From Nostoc sp. FACHB-892 (GTDB taxonomy: Bacteria; Cyanobacteriota; Cyanobacteriia; Cyanobacteriales; Nostocaceae): 64,000 nucleotides of DNA. Shown piece after piece: positions 8,301 through 16,575 of this stretch. The notes under the pieces were generated by a model. That model saw nothing but the letters and a program-made list of their open reading frames with translations, was not told the origin of the DNA and did not search any database. The translations under genes and the position numbers were made by a program. The stretch spans positions 124,001 through 188,000 of the forward strand of contig NZ_JACJTR010000013.1 of assembly GCF_014698795.1 (NCBI RefSeq), written 5' to 3'. The stretch's first letter is position 1; every line of letters starts with the position of its first letter.

Positions 8301-10796
8301 TGTATGGAACGCTGCTGAAACAGGTAACAATACAGCCGTATATCCTTTCTCGTGTAAAGCCTCTTTGATTCTCGCTATTTCTGCGGTGGGGCCAGCCAAG
8401 ACAAATTGGGTTGGAGAATTTTGATTAGCGATCGCAACTTGCGGAAAATGTCTCAGGACTGCTTCCACTTTGCTGATGTCTTCTTTGACAGCCAGCATAC
8501 TTCCCGCATCATGATCTGGATCTTCGGGTGCAGCCATTGCTTGACCCCTAGCTTTCACTAAGAACAAGTAATCTTCAGTACTCAAAACCCCCGCAGCCCA
8601 TAGCGCTGTTAGTTCACCAAAGCTATGTCCCGCCGCAAAATCTGACTTAAATCCAGCTTGTTGCAGTATGCTGTACATCCCTGCACTCAACACCCCGATG
8701 GCTGGTTGAGCATATTCTGTGCGTTGTAAGGCAGCAATTTGGACATTTTTTTCTGCCTCTCCAAACACAGGATGAGGGAAAACGATTTCTGAAAGCGGCT
8801 GCAAATTATCTTTGAGCAACAGGCTATCCATATAACCATGAAGACGGCGCATCAAAGGAAAATTCATCACCAGTTCGCGTCCCATCTCCAGGTATTGCGA
8901 ACCTTGACCAGAAAATAGAGAGACAACTTTTCCGCCCAACTCCATACCAGAGGAACGGTAATAAATCCCTTGGGGATGCTCCCAAGATGCTGCTGTTCCT
9001 TTGTGTTTCAGCCACTCAATGCTAGTTTGCAATAACTTGCAAGCTTCTTCCAGATTCTCAGCTACAAACCCAAATCTGGCAGCAGAAAGGGGAATTTGTT
9101 GTGATTTGCACTCATTGACTAATTGTGAATAATGTGTAGGTGCATCTGGCGAACGCAACTTACCTAAAATCTCTTCCGACTTGCTCAACAATTGCTCTAC
9201 TGTAGGAGCAAACAACAGCACTTCACTAGCATCACTGTGTAAGCGGTAAGCGGCGTTTTGGTCGGCTTCATATTCTTCCAAGACAACGTGATAGTTAGTG
9301 CCACCAAAGCCGAAAGAACTTACACCTGCGCGTCTTGGTGCTTCCCCTTCTGGACGAATCCAAGGTCTGGTTTGAGTATTCAAATAAAAGGATGAATTTT
9401 TAATGTTGAGTTTGGGGTTTGGCTCGGTGATGTTAATTGTGGGCGGTAATACTTTGTGATGTAAAGCCAAAGCTGTCTTAATCAAACTCGCCGCACCCGC
9501 AGCCGCTTTTGTGTGTCCGATTTGCGATTTCACACTACCCAAAGCGATGTGCTGCTTTTTGTCATCATGTACATCAAAGAAGTCTTTTAAAGATCCGAAT
9601 TCTGTCGGATCTCCAGCCATTGTCCCAGTGCCGTGTGCTTCCATCAAACCAACAGTAGCGGGAGAGAAGCCAGCATCTTCATAAGCGCGTTCTAAGGCTT
9701 TAACTTGACCTTCTTTGCGAGGAGCATAAATGCTCTTGTAGCGTCCATCGCTGGAAGTACCAATACCTTTAATTACGGCATATATTTTATCGTTGTCCCG
9801 TTCAGCATCTTCTAACCGTTTAAGGACAAGCATGGCGATACCTTCACCCAACATCATCCCATCGGATTTAGCATCGAAAGGTTTGACATTTTCGCTAGGA
9901 GTAACCGCCGGTGTTTTGCTGAACGAGATGTAAGCCATGATGGTGTTATCGGTATCAACACCACCAGTCAGCATCATGTCAGAACGATGCTCAACTAGTT
10001 CGCTAATTGCCATTTTTAAAGCACCAAAGGAACTAGCGCAAGCGGCATCAACTACGCAATTCATTCCGCCAAAATTTAGACGATTGGCAATTCTACCCGC
10101 GACGACGTTAGCTAACATTCCAGGGAAAGCGTTCTCATCCCACTTGACGTAAGCGCTTTTGATTTTATCAACGATTTTTTGGGTATCTTCGTCAGATAAA
10201 CCACTGCTTTTGAGAACTTTTTCCCAAATCGGATATTCCAATCTGGCAGAAAGTGGCATTCCTAACTGCTTGGCCATAGCCACGCCTAAGATTACCCCAA
10301 CCATCTCGCGGTTAAACTCACGTTTTTCGCCATAGCCTGCATCTTCCATCGCCTCTTTCGCAACTAATAAACTTAATAGTTGCGATACATCTGTAACTTC
10401 TAAAATGCTGGGTGGTATGCCGAATTCCATCGGGTTAAAATCTACCTCTGGAAGAAAGCCACCTCTTTTACAGTAGGTTTTATCTTCAGTAGTTCTGGGA
10501 TTTGGATCGTAATAATCTTCGACGCTCCAGTGAGTGGAAGGAACATCAGTAATACAGTCAATTTTGTTTACTATATTTTGCCAATATTCCCGCAAATTTC
10601 TGGCTTGAGGCAATAGAGAAGCCATCCCAACAATGGCGATAGGATTGTGTTGTAATTGTCTGTTAATTCTGTTGATTGACACTGATTTATCTGATTTCAT
10701 TTTTTTTCCTTCGATAGACTTAATTACAGCCTGTTCACAATTATTTATCAGGCTCTCTAACTCCGTTAATGCAGTATCAATTGAATAAGCAGACAT
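5397..10796 (-). CDS. hglE: Heterocyst glycolipid polyketide synthase HglE-like (KS-AT-ACP-ACP-structural KR)
   Basis: 1799 aa. KS about 50-480 with nucleophile Cys253 in VDAACASS (codon 10040-10038). AT about 620-930 with GQGSQYLEMG and nucleophile Ser725 in AAGHSFGE. A linker about 1070-1190 holds two copies of a ~45-residue helical repeat (compare MEYAKAFFQLMQQQ with LEYTKNFFQLIQQE). Two tandem ACPs carry the PUFA-synthase motif LGIDSIKRVEIL, with phosphopantetheine Ser1366 and Ser1499, separated by Pro/Val/Glu-rich linkers. About 1580-1799 is the structural (non-catalytic) half of a KR; the protein stops where the catalytic half would begin, and that half is the next gene. The layout matches PfaA-type enzymes and HglE, and the divergent hgdBCA-hglT cluster supports the heterocyst glycolipid assignment. 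No clear Shine-Dalgarno precedes the ATG. It could be a paralogous glycolipid synthase such as an HglE2-type enzyme. Confidence 0.85.
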   Translation of the reverse strand: MSAYSIDTALTELESLINNCEQAVIKSIEGKKMKSDKSVSINRINRQLQHNPIAIVGMASLLPQARNLREYWQNIVNKIDCITDVPSTHWSVEDYYDPNPRTTEDKTYCKRGGFLPEVDFNPMEFGIPPSILEVTDVSQLLSLLVAKEAMEDAGYGEKREFNREMVGVILGVAMAKQLGMPLSARLEYPIWEKVLKSSGLSDEDTQKIVDKIKSAYVKWDENAFPGMLANVVAGRIANRLNFGGMNCVVDAACASSFGALKMAISELVEHRSDMMLTGGVDTDNTIMAYISFSKTPAVTPSENVKPFDAKSDGMMLGEGIAMLVLKRLEDAERDNDKIYAVIKGIGTSSDGRYKSIYAPRKEGQVKALERAYEDAGFSPATVGLMEAHGTGTMAGDPTEFGSLKDFFDVHDDKKQHIALGSVKSQIGHTKAAAGAASLIKTALALHHKVLPPTINITEPNPKLNIKNSSFYLNTQTRPWIRPEGEAPRRAGVSSFGFGGTNYHVVLEEYEADQNAAYRLHSDASEVLLFAPTVEQLLSKSEEILGKLRSPDAPTHYSQLVNECKSQQIPLSAARFGFVAENLEEACKLLQTSIEWLKHKGTAASWEHPQGIYYRSSGMELGGKVVSLFSGQGSQYLEMGRELVMNFPLMRRLHGYMDSLLLKDNLQPLSEIVFPHPVFGEAEKNVQIAALQRTEYAQPAIGVLSAGMYSILQQAGFKSDFAAGHSFGELTALWAAGVLSTEDYLFLVKARGQAMAAPEDPDHDAGSMLAVKEDISKVEAVLRHFPQVAIANQNSPTQFVLAGPTAEIARIKEALHEKGYTAVLLPVSAAFHTPLIAFAQKSFAIATKSVKFQSPKIPVYSNVTSKQYPKEAQGIQKILESHLSNSVLFKQEIENIYAAGGTCFVEFGPRRILTNLVKDILGDRPHTTISLNPSTQKNSDRSLREAFVQLRVIGMTLNNLDPYQLPQSIPPIETKKTLNVRLNGINYRSEKTKNAFAQALQDGHKVTLPTPEYPDAVPLFSSPGVTPTLAAIETNGHKQSTPTMNGVSSNIISQPEQQMNPVTLLQPAQESKMQPTPEKLTNYEQLLASLEYLLTQFQENQAENLQVHGTYLNHQMEYAKAFFQLMQQQNSLLSESKSTAETAKMKLVVMESLERSMMQFHTQQGETLRIHEQYLQEQLEYTKNFFQLIQQEYSQIISGEGVTQLTEKLSNFTPFTTETTVTDAPVPATTKIVESQPLPVTEPVAKNGLNVIQAPLPTAVEPVVETSYSPLPTPHFATVETVEPVVAPPVPVVEEPQAEVVVKISSPPVEEVVAEPAPTTAAPVSGATIDIVDLDKNLLAITSDKTGYPVEMLEMDMDMEADLGIDSIKRVEILGALQEMYPNLPKPNLEELSEKRTIGQVVEYLQSHASRSVSVEIAIHEIQQAAEVPVEAAPVVEVVAAPEPSVVVAFTPEPEVAPATSDEFANLGETLLAITSDKTGYPVEMLELEMDMEADLGIDSIKRVEILGAMQEMYPNLPKPNIEELGDLRTIGQIVDYLQQLAGGEKKKSEPEFVQQPPELEHTIQRHPVKLRSLAQPDYLDFTLPEGHIGLITDDGSLTTYKLTESLIEKGWKVVVISFPQSLIAQQAPLPTGVTRVTLANLSEEHLQQQLQAIASHCGTIGAFIHLHPIFVGNHTGSISYNEQEKAIVKQVFLMAKHLKPSLNEAAKHGRSCFCTVAHLDGAFGLEYKVNFGAIGAGLFGLTKTLRWEWPKVFTRAIDLSPRLDAKQSVHNIIAELHDPNLYISEVGYGSQGRVTIIAD

Positions 10797-11019
10797 AGGG
10801 CATAGTGAGTACTGTGGATTGTGTAGTTACAGTAATTTCTGTTGCCTACTAATAATCAAAAACTCTTGTTTTGTAAGCAGTTAGCTATTTTATATTTGCT
10901 AAATGCTTGTTTCCAAATCGACACCACACAATACATACTGCCAGGGTAAAGCTTTATGTTTCCAGGCGGCTTTGGCACATTGCGTAGGCGTAGCCCGTCG
11001 TAGACATCGCGAAAAAATC

Positions 11020-11382
11020 TTATCCAACGCTAGACTCTTTAAATTGTGGCAATAGGTCAATGACGTTGTTAAAACTGGTAAAATAGTCTTGGAGTGTAAT
11101 AGCTGCTTGACCAGTGAATTTAATCCATTCGTAATGGTAAAGATTTTGAGTAATGGTATCCTACTGGAGCGATGGAAGCTGAGGAGTAGCTAAGAGAACA
11201 TAAACGTTTTTTCATCCGAAATTGTTTGATTATCTAGTCTAACCACAGCATCATAAATGTTGTTAATGACAACGTTCTGTATCTTGATCAATGCCATAGC
11301 CAATTTCAGCATCTGGGATAATATATTTTATGGGATCTAACCCAGTCAAGTTGACAATTTCGTTACAGAAAACACACCACCT
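11020..11382 (-). pseudogene. Decayed protein-coding gene of unknown family
   Basis: The minus strand shows consecutive coding-like fragments interrupted by stops and a frameshift. One contains VNLTGLDPIKYIIPDAEIG; a second, in another frame, contains VINNIYDAVVRLDNQT; a third, 46 codons ending at 11020, contains DTITQNLYHYEWIKF and FNNVIDLLPQFKES. Their spacing and order suggest one former protein of at least 110 residues. The family is not recognised. It lies in the long region between hglE and hgdB. Confidence 0.5.
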
Positions 11383-11966
11383 TTAATCTGAATTTATGTA
11401 ATTTTTGCAATTAATTAAACGATCAACAGGTGATGTATGAGCAGTTATTTTTAGTTATTTTTAATTTTAAAATTTAAATTAAATAACTAATTTGCTTAAC
11501 TGCTTTTAAGCATTGAATTAATAAAAACAATAACACACTTTATATAAACTAAATCATTCCTTTAAAGTTATTTTATAAAGAAGCCTCCACGATTGCTGAT
11601 GTGAATTTTGAATAGAATCCAGCTTAATAGTATAATTTATGACCATATAAATGTGTGAGATATTTTGTTACTTACGGGTTAGCCAAAAATTTGTGCTTAA
11701 TTAAGTTAACAATGTAAATCTGTTGTCTAGTAAGTAACAATTCAATGAATACAGAGATAAATTGAATAACCATAAGTATGTTTTCTCAGAGAAACATCAT
11801 AATTAAATCAAAGTTGTTAGTTATTTTTCAATATAAGTCAAGTTAAGAAGCAAAGCGGTTATTTATAAAGCAAATATTAATTTTTAGTATGTTGCTTGAT
11901 AAACATAATCATGGTTACATTCAGTTAAAAAGGCGAATAGAATTGCCTGCGGCACACTACGTGTAG

Positions 11967-12077
11967 CGCGGCTATACAAATATAGGCAAAGCTTCTCGCA
12001 GGCTAGTCCGCCTCCGCAGAGTAAAAAAATTTGGTGTTTGAAACCCACGGAGATAGGTTTTGACTGTGTAGATGCGG
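11967..12077. repeat. Dispersed hairpin-forming repeat, copy 1
   Basis: Begins CGCGGCTATACAAA, contains CGCAGGCTAGTCCGCCT and TTTGAAACCCACGGAG, and ends in GACTGTGTAGATGCGG. The same blocks occur in the same order at 53273-53366. The ends of the element are partly complementary, so it can fold into a long hairpin. Confidence 0.65.
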
Positions 12078-12451
12078 TTCCTAACCGCCCTTTAATTACT
12101 ATGAGTAAAGCTGATATAGCGGTTCGCGTAAACGAGAACTGCTATAAAAATGTCTTATACTACACAACCTTGCTAATAATAATCTGTTAGTAATATCAAA
12201 TCTAATTAATAACGAACCATCTGTTAGTATTTAATTAGCAGATAAAGCATTAGTAATGAGTAAAATATTTGAGCATCTAATCCTACTGTGATGAAATATT
12301 TTAGTGAGAGAATCAGGATTTATGTAAAGATAATTAGTTGACAAAATCTAATTTATATGTCATTGTTAATAACAAGTTTATCCGAGCTTTAAGTTCACAT
12401 TTACTGGCGCTTCGTTGTTCTTGATAATTAAGTTTTCTGGCTAGCGCTATT

Positions 12452-12465
12452 GTATTTTACGCTAC
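12452..12465 (+). promoter_or_regulatory. Candidate NtcA-binding site upstream of hgdB
   Basis: The sequence GTATTTTACGCTAC fits the NtcA consensus GTA-N8-TAC exactly. Downstream, TAGGAT (12483) and TATAAC (12488) are possible -10 hexamers; the second starts 22 nt after the box, near the usual class II spacing, but its last base does not fit TAN3T. NtcA activates nitrogen-stepdown and heterocyst genes, so the position 250 bp before hgdB is sensible. A 6-base palindromic consensus can occur by chance. Confidence 0.5.
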
Positions 12466-12714
12466 TGGATTAAATGTAAAGATAGGATATAACTTAGGAA
12501 GCTTTGAAGTAACACCATCATTAATTTTCACGCCACAATAGTTAGTTTGGGCGGTAAAAGCGTACAACAATTCATATAAAACCAATTTAGATCCATCCAC
12601 TTTATTAAGGTAGAAACTGTAGAGGAAAAATTCTCTTAGTAATTTGTGGAGTCTATATCTAATCGACTAAATATAACCAGGCTATGCCCTAGAAAACAGA
12701 ATTGGAATGAAAAG

Positions 12715-13923
12715 ATGGCAGTAAATAAAGAAAGCCGATTATTCACAAAACCCGTAAGGCGATCGCAGGTAATTTTAGCAGCTTCTTTGACTTTGGCGGC
12801 CGGATTAATAGCTTTTTATAGTTTAGTACCGTTTTGGTCTAAAGCTAAAGTTGAGACACCACCAGCAAATCCTCCCAAAGCTGTCGCTCCTGCGAAAGTT
12901 GCTGTAACTGCCTTGGGACGTTTGGAGCCAGAAGGTGAAGTGACTTCTTTGAATGCTCCCAATTCCAATAATGGGGTGCGAGTAGAAAGACTGTTGGTAA
13001 AAGAAGGAGATGCGGTTAAGGCAGGGCAATTATTGGCCTATCTAGAAAATTATGGTCGTTCTAGAACAGCTTTGCAACAAGCTTTAGACCAACTGCAAGT
13101 GGCCAAAGCTAAACTAGCGCAGGTGAAATCTGGAGCTAAAACCGGAGATATCGAAGCTCAAAAGGCAGCGATCGCCCGTTTAGAGCCACAATATAAAGGA
13201 GATGTTGCTACACAACAGGCGACAATCGACCGCATCCAGGCTGAAGTAGACAATGCTCAAGCTGAAAACGATCGCTATCAGCAATTATATAGACAAGGTG
13301 CGATCGCGGCTTCTGTAGCAGATACCAAAGCTTTGCAACTCAAGACTACACAACAGCAGCTAACAGAAGCTCAAGCTACTCTCAAGCGGACTCAAGACAC
13401 ATTCCAAGAACAACTTAAGCAAGCACAAGCGCAGCTCACCAGTATTAGCGAAGTGCGTAGTGTAGATGTTCAAGTCGCACAAACCGAAGTTAACAGTGCA
13501 ACAACTGCTGTTCAACAAGCAAAAGCCGACTTGGATTTAAGTTACATCAAATCTCCCATAAATGGCAAAATTTTGAAAATTCATGCCAAAACCGGAGAAG
13601 TAATCAACACCAGCACAGGATTTGCTGAAATCGGTAAAACATCTCAAATGTATGTGATTGCAGAGGTGTATCAAACCGATGTTAAAAAAGTGCGTGTAGG
13701 ACAAAAAGCCACCATTACCAGCACTGCATTTACTGGAACATTACAGGGAACTGTGAAAGAGATTGGTTGGCAAGTTGATAGGCAAAGCATCTTCAGCCTC
13801 AATCCTGGCTCAGATACAGACCGCAGAATAATTGAAGTAAAAATATCCATCGATAATCCCGCAGATAGTAAGCGGGTAGCTCGTTTAACTAACTTACAAG
13901 TGGATGTCGCCATTCAAATATAG
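12715..13923 (+). CDS. hgdB: HgdB, DevB/HlyD-type membrane fusion protein
   Basis: 402 aa from the ATG at 12715; a GTG at 12646 would add 23 residues that do not look like a signal or family sequence. A basic N-terminus is followed by one membrane anchor (ILAASLTLAAGLIAFYSL). Then comes a lipoyl-like beta domain (VTALGRLEPEGEV...VKEGDAVKAGQLLAYLEN), a long Gln/Ala-rich coiled-coil hairpin (about 110-260) and the matching beta half (LSYIKSPINGKILKIHAKTGEVI). This is the periplasmic adaptor architecture of DevBCA exporters. With hgdC and hgdA next to it, it matches HgdB, required for a normal heterocyst glycolipid layer in Anabaena PCC 7120. A partner TolC-like protein and an ATPase are not encoded nearby. 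Confidence 0.88.
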   Translation: MAVNKESRLFTKPVRRSQVILAASLTLAAGLIAFYSLVPFWSKAKVETPPANPPKAVAPAKVAVTALGRLEPEGEVTSLNAPNSNNGVRVERLLVKEGDAVKAGQLLAYLENYGRSRTALQQALDQLQVAKAKLAQVKSGAKTGDIEAQKAAIARLEPQYKGDVATQQATIDRIQAEVDNAQAENDRYQQLYRQGAIAASVADTKALQLKTTQQQLTEAQATLKRTQDTFQEQLKQAQAQLTSISEVRSVDVQVAQTEVNSATTAVQQAKADLDLSYIKSPINGKILKIHAKTGEVINTSTGFAEIGKTSQMYVIAEVYQTDVKKVRVGQKATITSTAFTGTLQGTVKEIGWQVDRQSIFSLNPGSDTDRRIIEVKISIDNPADSKRVARLTNLQVDVAIQI

Positions 13924-13964
13924 TCATTAGGCATAGGACATGGGGCATAGGGCATTGGTCATTC

Positions 13965-13999
13965 ACAAATGACAAATGACAAATGACAAATGACAAATA
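13965..13999. repeat. Heptamer tandem repeat (ACAAATG) between hgdB and hgdC
   Basis: Four exact ACAAATG units and one ACAAATA follow a variable GGCAT/GGGCAT run. Such short tandem repeats are typical of Nostocales intergenic DNA. The repeat creates an in-frame ATG at 13990 just before hgdC, which obscures its start. Confidence 0.8.
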
Positions 14000-14004
14000 A
14001 ATTC

Positions 14005-15183
14005 ATGAATTTCAAAATTCCTTTAGGATGGCTACAGCTAGCGCAGCAAAAAGTTCGTTTACTAGTAGCTGTAGCCGGGATTGGTTTTATTGTGCTGCTA
14101 ATGTTTGTGCAACTTGGTTTTCAAGATGCCCTCTATTCAAGTGCAACCGCAGTACATCAGAATCTCAAAGGAGATTTATTTTTAGTTAGTTCGCAATATA
14201 AATCTTTGACCTCAAACCAAAGTTTTTCGCGGACTCGTTTGTACCAATCTTTGGGGTTTGATGGCGTAGAGTCAGTTAGCCCCATGTATTTGCAATTTGC
14301 CAAACTAAAAAATCCAGCAACCGGTGAGAAATATTCAATATACGTTATTGGTTTCGATCCAGGTAGACCTGTGATGAACCTCCCAGAAGTTGAGAAAAAT
14401 TTAGATAAACTCAAAATTCCCGATGTCGTGCTTTTCGACCGGAGTTCTCGCCCAGAGTTTGGCCCAATAGCTAAAAAATTTGATGCGGGAGAGACTGCAC
14501 AGACAATTGAAATATTTCCCTATAGTTTATTAGTTGGCTATAGAGTCAGAATTGGTGGTTTATTCAGCTTAGGGCCTTCCTTTGGGGTAGACGGAAATTT
14601 GCTTGTCAGTGACTCAACTTTCTTGAGAATAAATCCCAATACTCGTCCGGCAGATATGATCGATATTGGTTTGATTTCCCTCAAACCTGGTACTAATGCA
14701 GAAACAGTACTGAGAAATTTGCAAGCAAGTTTGCCTAATGATGTCCAAGTTTTTACACGCCAAGGCTTCATTGATTTTGAAAAAAAATATTGGGCTGTCA
14801 GAACGCCTATTGGTTTTATACTTAATTTGATGTTGACAATGGCTGCGGTTGTTGGTGTAGTAATTGTTTATCAAATTCTTTACAGCAATATTGCTACACA
14901 GTTCGTTGCTTACGCCACTTTAAAAGCCATAGGTTATGCCAATAGATATTTATTAAACGTGGTATTTCAGCAAGCTTTAATTTTGGCACTTTTAGGTTAT
15001 ATTCCAGGGTTCCTTACTTCTGTTTTGTTATATAGTTTTGCAGCAGAAGCAACTAAACTACCAATAGTTATGACCGTTAATAATGCAGTAATTGTCTTAA
15101 CTTCAACAGTTTTGATGTGTATGGCATCAGGTGCGCTTGCTATCAACAAACTTCGCTCCGCAGATCCAGGAGATATTTTCTAG
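14005..15183 (+). CDS. hgdC: HgdC, DevC-type ABC permease
   Basis: 392 aa from the ATG at 14005 (MNFKIPLGWLQLAQQKVRLL); an ATG inside the heptamer repeat (13990) would add five residues. The architecture is that of MacB/FtsX-like permeases: one N-terminal membrane helix (VAVAGIGFIVLLMFVQLGF), a large periplasmic domain to about residue 265, then three C-terminal helices (MLTMAAVVGVVIVYQIL, ALILALLGYIPGFLTSVLL and AVIVLTSTVLMCMASGAL). It follows hgdB by 81 bp. The DevA-type ATPase that follows devC in canonical devBCA operons is absent, as in the hgdBC pair of Anabaena. Probable role: glycolipid export or layer assembly with an ATPase encoded elsewhere. Confidence 0.88.
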   Translation: MNFKIPLGWLQLAQQKVRLLVAVAGIGFIVLLMFVQLGFQDALYSSATAVHQNLKGDLFLVSSQYKSLTSNQSFSRTRLYQSLGFDGVESVSPMYLQFAKLKNPATGEKYSIYVIGFDPGRPVMNLPEVEKNLDKLKIPDVVLFDRSSRPEFGPIAKKFDAGETAQTIEIFPYSLLVGYRVRIGGLFSLGPSFGVDGNLLVSDSTFLRINPNTRPADMIDIGLISLKPGTNAETVLRNLQASLPNDVQVFTRQGFIDFEKKYWAVRTPIGFILNLMLTMAAVVGVVIVYQILYSNIATQFVAYATLKAIGYANRYLLNVVFQQALILALLGYIPGFLTSVLLYSFAAEATKLPIVMTVNNAVIVLTSTVLMCMASGALAINKLRSADPGDIF

Positions 15184-15394
15184 CTATTCTTATCAGCAAA
15201 ATAATCAAATTATTTTCCCTGATATAGATTCATAACTAAGCACTGGTGAAGCCTCTCCACAGAAAGATTACTCTTTATACCCATTTTAGATTTTAGGTTA
15301 AAAGTCTTTACCAAAATTCTAATTAGTTCGGTATAACTTTGAAACCTTTTATCTAAAAACTCAAATTCACCTATTTAACAATAAGCCCGAATTT

Positions 15395-16399
15395 ATGAAC
15401 TTCAAAAACAAAACCCTCCTAATTACTGGGATTGATGGACTTGTCGGGTTGCGTACAGCCGAGTTAGCTATAGCGCAAGGAATGAATGTTCGTGGACTGC
15501 AAAGTTCTACAGAACAGAACAAAGAATTACAGAATTTAGGTGTTGAAGTAATTATTGGTAGTATTACCGATTCTACTATTGCCCAAAAGGCTTGCCAGGG
15601 AGTAGATATCGTTTTACATACAGAGCAAATTGCCGAAGAAGCTGGTGCAATTAACCATTTTCGTGATGTGAATGTTGGCGGTACTGTCAACATAGCTAAA
15701 GCCGCTAAACAAACTGGTGTCAAAACATTTGTGCATCTATCCAGCGCGATGGTTTACGGTTTCAACTATCCTAATGGTGTTACAGAATCCGGGCCACTCT
15801 CTGGCGAAAATAATCCCTACTGTCAAACAAAAATAGAAGCCGAAACAGCAGTATTAAAACTGAACAATCCTCCAGATTTTGGCATCATCGTTATTCGAGC
15901 TGGAGATGTTTACGGCCCAGGAAGTATTCCCTGGATAGTCAGACCAATTTTAATGATGCGTCAGAAATTATTTGCCTATGCCAACGATGGTAAAGGAGTA
16001 ATCAATCACGTATATATAGATAACTTAATAGATGGCATCTTTCTAGCGATTGAAAAAGAAACCTACGGGGAAATATTTAATATCACCGACGGACAAGAAA
16101 CATCGTGGAAAGAGTATTTTATGCGTTTAGCAGCGATCGAAGGTTTATCAGCACCGCTTTCATTACCAAAAGATGAAATCAAGTTGTTTCTAAAGCTACG
16201 GGTTCAAGGACAAAAACTTTTTCGCAAAAAAGTTGATATTTTACCAGAGTCTATAGATTTTATGACTCGTCCTTATGCTTATTCTATTGCAAAAGCACAA
16301 AGCCTGTTAAATTATAAACCAACAATTGACCTAGAAGAAGGAATGCAGCGAACACATGAATGGCTGCAAAAAACAGATATTCAAAACTTGATCAAATAG
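15395..16399 (+). CDS. hgdA: HgdA, NAD-dependent sugar epimerase (extended SDR)
   Basis: 334 aa. N-terminal Rossmann motif LLITGIDGLVG (TGxxGxxG) and the catalytic YCQTK (YxxxK) after FVHLSSAMVYG give a GalE-like extended SDR. HVYIDNLIDGIFLAIEK is the usual substrate-loop region. It is placed right after hgdBC and before the glycosyltransferases, as HgdA is in Anabaena PCC 7120, where it was reported as a UDP-galactose 4-epimerase affecting glycolipid composition. The 212-bp upstream gap may carry its own promoter. A strong hairpin follows the gene. Substrate specificity cannot be read from sequence. Confidence 0.88.
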   Translation: MNFKNKTLLITGIDGLVGLRTAELAIAQGMNVRGLQSSTEQNKELQNLGVEVIIGSITDSTIAQKACQGVDIVLHTEQIAEEAGAINHFRDVNVGGTVNIAKAAKQTGVKTFVHLSSAMVYGFNYPNGVTESGPLSGENNPYCQTKIEAETAVLKLNNPPDFGIIVIRAGDVYGPGSIPWIVRPILMMRQKLFAYANDGKGVINHVYIDNLIDGIFLAIEKETYGEIFNITDGQETSWKEYFMRLAAIEGLSAPLSLPKDEIKLFLKLRVQGQKLFRKKVDILPESIDFMTRPYAYSIAKAQSLLNYKPTIDLEEGMQRTHEWLQKTDIQNLIK

Positions 16400-16427
16400 T
16401 CAAGAGATTTTTTGAATCACTAAAATT

Positions 16428-16460
16428 AGATCCCCGACTTCTTAAAGAAGTCGGGGATCT
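16428..16460 (+). terminator. Perfect 14-bp hairpin after hgdA
   Basis: AGATCCCCGACTTC, a 5-nt loop TTAAA, then the exact reverse complement. There is no U-tract directly after it, so it may be a transcript-stabilising hairpin or a dispersed palindrome and not a classic intrinsic terminator. A related imperfect hairpin with GATCCCCGCTAG is near 19817. Confidence 0.6.
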
Positions 16461-16575
16461 GGACACCACCAATGATTCTGACATCTGGCTTCTGAATTCT
16501 TCCGTTGCATCTGCCTAACAATTATCTGCAATTAATCATAAAATAATCCACAGATTTTCCGAATACTTGTTTTAT

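Larger units (their letters stand above)
10955..12714. other. Long divergent intergenic region between hglE and hgdB
   Basis: About 1.9 kb without an intact gene. From left to right it holds a palindromic REP-like segment (about 10983-11010, with GCGTAGGCGTAGCCCG), the decayed gene at 11020-11382, AT-rich DNA, the dispersed repeat at 11967-12077, a small imperfect hairpin at about 12115-12146 (TATAGCGGTTC...GAACTGCTATA) and the candidate NtcA box at 12452. Promoters for both divergent gene sets must lie here. Confidence 0.6.

Noticed and set aside
13990-14004. Upstream ATG of hgdC
   Set aside because: It lies inside a heptamer tandem repeat and adds only five residues; the ATG at 14005 begins the family-like N-terminus.
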